Made by a program: the position numbers and the translations under genes. A stretch of 64,000 nt of DNA, from positions 620,001 to 684,000 of the forward strand of contig NZ_JALNMI010000001.1 in assembly GCF_023156585.1 (NCBI RefSeq). The letters are read 5' to 3'. Origin of the DNA: Subsaxibacter sp. CAU 1640 (GTDB lineage: Bacteria > Bacteroidota > Bacteroidia > Flavobacteriales > Flavobacteriaceae). Position 1 is the first letter of the stretch. Every line of letters begins with the position of its first letter. The notes beneath the pieces were generated by a model that did not search any database, was not told the origin of the DNA, and worked only from the letters and a program-made list of their open reading frames with translations. This document shows, in pieces, positions 59,977 through 64,000 of this stretch.

Positions 59977-61032
59977 ATGGACAAACACTCAAAAATTTAT
60001 GTTGCTGGTCATCGAGGGTTAGTTGGTAGTGCTTTGATTGAAAACCTTCAAGAGAAAGGGTACAAAAACATAGTTACTCGTACTCACAAGGAGCTTGATC
60101 TTGCTAATACTGTTGAGGTTGCAAAGTTTTTCGTAACCGAAAAGCCTGAATATGTATTTCTCGCGGCGGCAAAGGTTGGTGGAATTGTTGCCAACAACAC
60201 CTATAGAGCAGATTTCATTTATGAAAACCTAATGATACAAAACAACGTCATTCATCAAAGCTATTTAAATGGGGTCAAAAAATTACTTTTTTTAGGGAGC
60301 ACCTGCATTTATCCAAAGAATGCGCCGCAGCCTATGAAAGAGGAGTATCTACTTACGGATACTTTAGAATACACGAATGAACCTTATGCCATTGCTAAAA
60401 TAGCTGGAATCAAAACGTGTGAAAGCTACAACTTGCAGTATGGCACTAACTTTATTTCGGTAATGCCTACGAATCTGTATGGTCCAAATGATAACTTCGA
60501 TTTGGAAAAATCACATGTGCTTCCTGCATTGATACGTAAAATTCATCTTGCGAAACTATTAAATGAGTCCAGATATGATGAGGTGTTAAAGAATACAGGT
60601 TTTGAAACCATTGACGATGCCAGAACATACTTGTCAAAATTCGGAGTTTCTGAAAACAGTGTTGAGATTTGGGGAACCGGAAATCCTCGTCGAGAGTTTC
60701 TTTGGTCCAAAGACATGGCAGATGCATGTGTGTTCATTATGGAGAACAGAGACTTTCAAGACACTATTTCTGACAACTCCAATGAAGTTAGAAACACTCA
60801 CATCAACATTGGTACAGGTCAAGAGGTGTCTATCAAAGATTTAGCCAATAAAATTAAAGACTTAATTGGGTTTAAGGGAGAATTGGTTTTCAATACTGAT
60901 AAACCAGATGGCACTTTAAGAAAACTCACAGATGTTTCAAAACTGAACAACCTTGGTTGGAAACATTCGGTTTCGTTGGATGAAGGTATAGAAAAAATAT
61001 ATAAATGGTACACGACTAATAATGATGAATGA
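59977..61032 (+). CDS. fcl: GDP-L-fucose synthase
   Basis: Epimerises and reduces GDP-4-keto-6-deoxymannose to GDP-L-fucose. Motifs: VAGHRGLVGSALIENL (NADP binding), FLAAAKVGGIVANNTYRADFIYENLMIQNNVIHQSYLNGVKKLLFLGSTCIYPKNAPQPMKEEYLL, with the Ser of the catalytic triad, EPYAIAKIAGIKTCESYN (Tyr, Lys) and NLYGPNDNFDLEKSHVLPALIRK. The segment containing about 40 residues after RKIH (NESRYDEVLKNTGFETIDDARTYLSKFG) is an insertion relative to E. coli Fcl. I use ATG 59977; a TTG at 59974 is directly upstream. Its stop lies inside the next gene's start region. Confidence 0.95.
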   Translation: MDKHSKIYVAGHRGLVGSALIENLQEKGYKNIVTRTHKELDLANTVEVAKFFVTEKPEYVFLAAAKVGGIVANNTYRADFIYENLMIQNNVIHQSYLNGVKKLLFLGSTCIYPKNAPQPMKEEYLLTDTLEYTNEPYAIAKIAGIKTCESYNLQYGTNFISVMPTNLYGPNDNFDLEKSHVLPALIRKIHLAKLLNESRYDEVLKNTGFETIDDARTYLSKFGVSENSVEIWGTGNPRREFLWSKDMADACVFIMENRDFQDTISDNSNEVRNTHINIGTGQEVSIKDLANKIKDLIGFKGELVFNTDKPDGTLRKLTDVSKLNNLGWKHSVSLDEGIEKIYKWYTTNNDE

Positions 61033-61819
61033 AAATTTAAAAATAGCGATAAAAGCATCTTTAGAAGCAGGAGAAGCAATAATGAAAGTTTATGACACTG
61101 CTTTTGATGTAGAAATTAAAGATGACAAATCGCCTTTGACTGAAGCTGATAAACGTGCTAATGACATCATCAATTCTCACCTAAAGCCTACGAATATTCC
61201 CATTATTAGTGAAGAGAACAAACAGACTTATTATTCCGTAAGAAAAAATTGGGATACTTGCTGGGTGGTAGACCCTGTTGATGGTACCAAAGAATTCATC
61301 AAGCGGAATGGTGAGTTTACAGTTAATATAGCCTTAGTGTCAAACCAAAAACCAATTTTGGGAGTCATTTATGTTCCAGCCACAAAAGTTCTTTATTTGG
61401 CAGATGTAAGCTTACAACAAGCTTATAAGGTAGAGCTGACATCTCACGATACTGATTATGACATAATAATTGAAAAAGCACAACAATTAACCAACGAACC
61501 TGTTAACCAAAAGCTGATTCGTGTTGTTGGGAGCCGTTCTCATATGAGTCAGGAAACTTTGGATTTTATGGAAGGTCTTAAAAATGGAGGAAGTGAGGTT
61601 GAAATCGTTTCAAAAGGAAGCTCTTTAAAATTTTGTTTGGTAGCCGAAGGAAAAGCGGATGTTTATCCACGTTTTGCTCCAACTATGGAGTGGGATACAG
61701 CGGCTGGGCAGGCTATCTGCAACGCCATAGGTATCGAGGTTATTTCAAAAGAAACTGACAAACCATTGTTATATAATAAGGAAAATCTGTTAAACCCCTG
61801 GTTTTTAGTATCAAAATAA
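61022..61819 (+). CDS. cysQ: 3'(2'),5'-bisphosphate nucleotidase (CysQ)
   Basis: Removes the 3' phosphate from PAP, the by-product of sulfate transfer or reduction, and can recycle PAPS. The inositol-monophosphatase fold has metal-binding segments DDKSPLTEADKRAND (Asp/Glu), ISEENKQ, and WVVDPVDGTKEFIKRNGEFTVNIALV, then WDTAAGQAICNAIG near the C-terminus with the last Asp. Length (265) is typical. Two adjacent ATGs (61022, 61025) are possible starts; both overlap fcl. PAP removal makes sense beside the sulfate-activating genes cysC, cysD and cysN that follow. Confidence 0.94.
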   Translation: MMNENLKIAIKASLEAGEAIMKVYDTAFDVEIKDDKSPLTEADKRANDIINSHLKPTNIPIISEENKQTYYSVRKNWDTCWVVDPVDGTKEFIKRNGEFTVNIALVSNQKPILGVIYVPATKVLYLADVSLQQAYKVELTSHDTDYDIIIEKAQQLTNEPVNQKLIRVVGSRSHMSQETLDFMEGLKNGGSEVEIVSKGSSLKFCLVAEGKADVYPRFAPTMEWDTAAGQAICNAIGIEVISKETDKPLLYNKENLLNPWFLVSK

Positions 61820-62238
61820 TGCAAGACAATTCCAGAAAGCGACATATAGCAAAAGCCATTACATGGCGATTGGTTGGTACAATTGATACCATTGTGTTGT
61901 CTTGGGTAATTTCAGGAAATCCATTTACTGGATTGAAGATAGGCTTGGCTGAAGTCACAACTAAAATGTTGTTATATTATTTTCATGAGAGGGTTTGGTT
62001 TCGAATTTATTTTCAGAACAGCAACAAAAGACACCTACTTAAAACCTTTACTTGGCGTTTTGTTGGTACTATTGATACTATGGTTTTAGCTTGGGTTATA
62101 ACAGGAAATCCATTAACCGGATTTAAAATAGGAGCGGCTGAAGTCTTTACGAAAATGCTTTTATATTTCTTGCATGAAAAAGTTTGGCACAAATCAAGCT
62201 ATGGATTGGAAAAACATGATACTCAATTAGAAAAATGA
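61819..62238 (+). CDS. Tandem DUF2061 membrane protein
   Basis: A 139-residue protein made of two similar halves. Each has the pattern K-R-H-x-x-K-x-x-T-W-R-x-V-G-T-I-D-T-x-V-L-x-W-V-I-x-G-N-P-x-T-G-x-K-I-G-x-A-E-V-x-T-K-M-L-L-Y-x-x-H-E-x-V-W, about 55 residues, with two hydrophobic segments. The first copy spans roughly residues 5–60 and the second 66–122. DUF2061 proteins normally have one copy; their function is unknown. The gene overlaps cysQ by one base and cysC by four, so it belongs to the sulfate activation operon and may be a membrane component, possibly for sulfate or PAPS handling. Confidence 0.82.
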   Translation: MQDNSRKRHIAKAITWRLVGTIDTIVLSWVISGNPFTGLKIGLAEVTTKMLLYYFHERVWFRIYFQNSNKRHLLKTFTWRFVGTIDTMVLAWVITGNPLTGFKIGAAEVFTKMLLYFLHEKVWHKSSYGLEKHDTQLEK

Positions 62239-62834
62239 AGAATATTTTTGATCAAGAATATCAAATAACCAAAGAAAAAAGGCAAAAATCCAACGGGCAC
62301 AACTCCTTTTTGCTTTGGTTCACAGGCCTTTCTGGTTCAGGAAAATCTACTATTGCAAATAAGGTTGAACAAAAACTTTTTAATCAAGGTATAAAAACCT
62401 ATACTTTGGATGGAGACAATATCAGGAAAGGGCTAAACAATGATTTGAGCTTTTCGCCTGAAGATAGGGCCGAAAACATTAGACGAATTGCAGAAACAGC
62501 CAGCTTAATGATTGACGGTGGATTGGTGGTTCTTGCGGCTTTTGTTTCACCTTACAAAAAAGATAGAGAGAACATTAAGAATATCGTCAAAGATGTTAAT
62601 TTTGTTGAGATTTACGTAAATACGAGTGTGGAAGAATGTGAGAGAAGAGATGTCAAAGGGCTCTACAAAAAGGCTAGAGCAGGAGAGATAAAAAATATGA
62701 CAGGAATTTCAGCGCCTTATGAAGCACCAGATAATCCTGATATCGAAATTTTAACAGAACAAGAATCAGTCGATGAGGCTGTGATGAAAATAGTGGATTT
62801 TATACAACCCAAATTAAAACTGAAAAATGAGTAA
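62235..62834 (+). CDS. cysC: Adenylylsulfate (APS) kinase
   Basis: Phosphorylates APS at the 3' position to make PAPS, the sulfate donor for sulfotransferases and for PAPS reductase. P-loop GLSGSGKST at residues 31–39, then LDGDNIRKGLNNDLSFSPEDRAENIRRIAE, with the APS-binding DGDN-R pattern, and FVSPYKKDRENIK, plus VNTSVEECERRDVKGLYKKARAGEIKNMTGISAPYEAP, which matches the lid region. Length (199) is normal for a free-standing kinase. It overlaps the DUF2061 gene by four bases and cysD by eight, so cysC-cysD-cysN make one unit. Confidence 0.96.
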   Translation: MKNIFDQEYQITKEKRQKSNGHNSFLLWFTGLSGSGKSTIANKVEQKLFNQGIKTYTLDGDNIRKGLNNDLSFSPEDRAENIRRIAETASLMIDGGLVVLAAFVSPYKKDRENIKNIVKDVNFVEIYVNTSVEECERRDVKGLYKKARAGEIKNMTGISAPYEAPDNPDIEILTEQESVDEAVMKIVDFIQPKLKLKNE

Positions 62835-63732
62835 ATATTATCTTAATTATTTAGATGAATTAGAGAGCGAAGCAATTTTTGTTTTGAGAGAAGTGTGTGC
62901 GCAGTTTCAAAACCCAGTAATACTTTTTTCTGGAGGAAAGGATTCAATTGTTGTGACGCATTTAGCCAGAAAGGCATTTCATCCTGCAAAAATTCCGTTT
63001 TCGCTAATGCATGTAGACACTGGTCACAATTTCCCCGAAACTATAAAATTTAGGGACGATTTAATCAGTGATTTGGGCTTAAATCTTATTGTAGGTTCCG
63101 TACAGGAATCAATTGATAATGGACGCGTAGCTGAAGAAAAAGGTAAAAGTGCCACCCGAAATGCTTTACAGACCACGACTCTTTTAGATGCAATTGAAAA
63201 TCATAAAGTAGATTGTGCAATTGGTGGAGGAAGACGTGATGAAGAAAAAGCGAGAGCCAAAGAACGTTTCTTTTCTCATCGTGATGATTTTGGACAGTGG
63301 GATCCTAAAAACCAGCGTCCAGAGCTTTGGAACCTTTTTAATGGTAAACATTTCGAAGGTGAGCATTTTAGAGTGTTTCCAATTAGTAATTGGACAGAAA
63401 TGGATGTCTGGAACTATATAGAAAAAGAAAATTTAAGAATTCCTTCGTTGTATTTTGCGCATGAGAGAGAAGTGGTTTGGAGAAATGATTCTTGGATACC
63501 ATGCTCCGAATTCTTGACACTTGAAGCCAACGAAAAAACCGAGACCAAGAAGATCAGGTTTAGAACATTGGGAGACATCACAATTACAGGAGGTATCGAA
63601 TCGGATGCAGACACACTTAAAAAGATTGTAGAAGAAGTTTCCACAATGCGTCAAACAGAACGTGGCAATAGAAGCGATGACAAACGTTCGGAGACAGCAA
63701 TGGAAGACCGCAAACGTCAAGGATACTTTTAA
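62827..63732 (+). CDS. cysD: Sulfate adenylyltransferase subunit 2
   Basis: Catalytic PP-loop subunit of the heterodimer that makes APS from sulfate and ATP. The PP-loop motif is SGGKDS at residues 35–40 ([21 protein letters not shown]). [60 protein letters not shown] and [28 protein letters not shown] are as in CysD. The C-terminus [27 protein letters not shown] is typical. Length (301) is normal. It overlaps cysC by eight bases; cysN follows after 22 bases. Confidence 0.96.
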   Translation: MSKYYLNYLDELESEAIFVLREVCAQFQNPVILFSGGKDSIVVTHLARKAFHPAKIPFSLMHVDTGHNFPETIKFRDDLISDLGLNLIVGSVQESIDNGRVAEEKGKSATRNALQTTTLLDAIENHKVDCAIGGGRRDEEKARAKERFFSHRDDFGQWDPKNQRPELWNLFNGKHFEGEHFRVFPISNWTEMDVWNYIEKENLRIPSLYFAHEREVVWRNDSWIPCSEFLTLEANEKTETKKIRFRTLGDITITGGIESDADTLKKIVEEVSTMRQTERGNRSDDKRSETAMEDRKRQGYF

Positions 63733-63754
63733 ACCATTTAAATCAAAGAGAGAG

Positions 63755-64000
63755 ATGATAGATAATAATCAATTATTACGTTTTACAACTGCTGGAAGTG
63801 TTGATGATGGTAAAAGTACATTGATAGGAAGACTTTTATACGATTCAAAATCTATATTTGAAGACCAACTTCAAGCTATTGAAAAAACCAGTAAAAAGAA
63901 AGGCCATGAAGGCGTAGATTTAGCTTTATTCACCGATGGTTTAAGAGATGAACGAGAGCAAGGTATTACCATTGACGTCGCTTATCGATATTTCACAACT
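63755..64000 (+). CDS. cysN: Sulfate adenylyltransferase GTPase subunit, N-terminal part (cut by window end)
   Basis: GTPase partner of CysD; GTP hydrolysis drives APS formation. The first 82 residues are visible and the frame runs off the window without a stop. The G1 loop GSVDDGKST is at residues 14–22 ([31 protein letters not shown]), and switch I appears as [20 protein letters not shown], the CysN/NodQ form of the translation-factor GTPase. A fused APS kinase domain is known in some CysN proteins; here cysC is separate, so a simple CysN is likely. ATG 63755 is the only good start. The 3' end cannot be judged. Confidence 0.95.
   Translation, partial: MIDNNQLLRFTTAGSVDDGKSTLIGRLLYDSKSIFEDQLQAIEKTSKKKGHEGVDLALFTDGLRDEREQGITIDVAYRYFTT

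Noticed and set aside
1-64000. Search for mobile elements, attachment sites or prophage
   Set aside because: No transposase, integrase, phage gene or terminal inverted repeat pair is recognisable; gene content is mostly housekeeping and envelope functions.

Overview
The window is a compact, AT-rich piece of a Bacteroidota chromosome, most likely a marine or aquatic member of the Flavobacteriaceae. The evidence is the gene content (a type IX secretion C-terminal sorting domain, a DUF4175–ybeY–mnmG block, a DUF4837 lipoprotein, a GlnRS with a YqeY-like tail, lipoboxes ending in S-C-K or S-C-N) and the promoter grammar: at least a dozen TAnnTTTG (-7 type) elements stand shortly before start codons. 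I see no insertion sequence, prophage, CRISPR array or rRNA. One tRNA (Cys) is present.

Layout. 0–2.3 kb: a four-gene cluster with overlapping or abutting ends: a divergent Lgt-like membrane protein (cut by the window edge), a radical SAM protein of the archaeal tetraether-synthase (Tes/MJ0619) type, and two related two-helix membrane proteins. 2.3–7.2 kb: an M28/PDZ peptidase lipoprotein, a TolB-like propeller lipoprotein and a TonB-receptor-like barrel. 7.3–18.8 kb: lepA, glycogen synthesis (glgA, glgC), a Na+/H+ antiporter with RCK domain, DUF202, an MBL hydrolase, and S8 and M1 peptidases. 18.8–23.6 kb: rnpA, S41 peptidase, a double OmpA-domain protein, then a minus-strand block (rpiB, CDF transporter, GNAT). 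23.57–24.13 kb: the only large gene-free stretch, with DnaA-box-like words and an AT-rich tract. 24.1–37 kb: a secreted seven-bladed propeller, rnr, small membrane proteins, tRNA-Cys, folB, glnS, SPFH protein and gltX. 37–54.4 kb: DUF4175, ybeY, mnmG flanked by two perfect parS-type palindromes, methyltransferase, Skp-like lipoprotein, holB, pgk, MltD-like transglycosylase, DUF4837, tatA, M23, GH3 and an uncharacterised nucleosidase-like protein. 54.4–64 kb: a surface polysaccharide locus: Wzz-like protein, dTDP-rhamnose genes (rfbB-A-C-D), GDP-fucose genes (gmd, fcl), then sulfate activation genes (cysQ, a doubled DUF2061 protein, cysC, cysD, cysN running off the end).

How it fits together. 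The last 10 kb make activated sugars (dTDP-L-rhamnose, GDP-L-fucose) and activated sulfate (APS/PAPS), which suggests a sulfated, rhamnose- and fucose-containing surface glycan. The parS sites beside mnmG and the origin-like gap 17 kb away suggest that the window lies near the replication origin. The best candidate for an undescribed system is the Tes-like/Lgt-like/small-membrane-protein cluster at the left edge, which looks like a lipid-tail modification module. All functional calls come from reading motifs by eye; no database search was possible.
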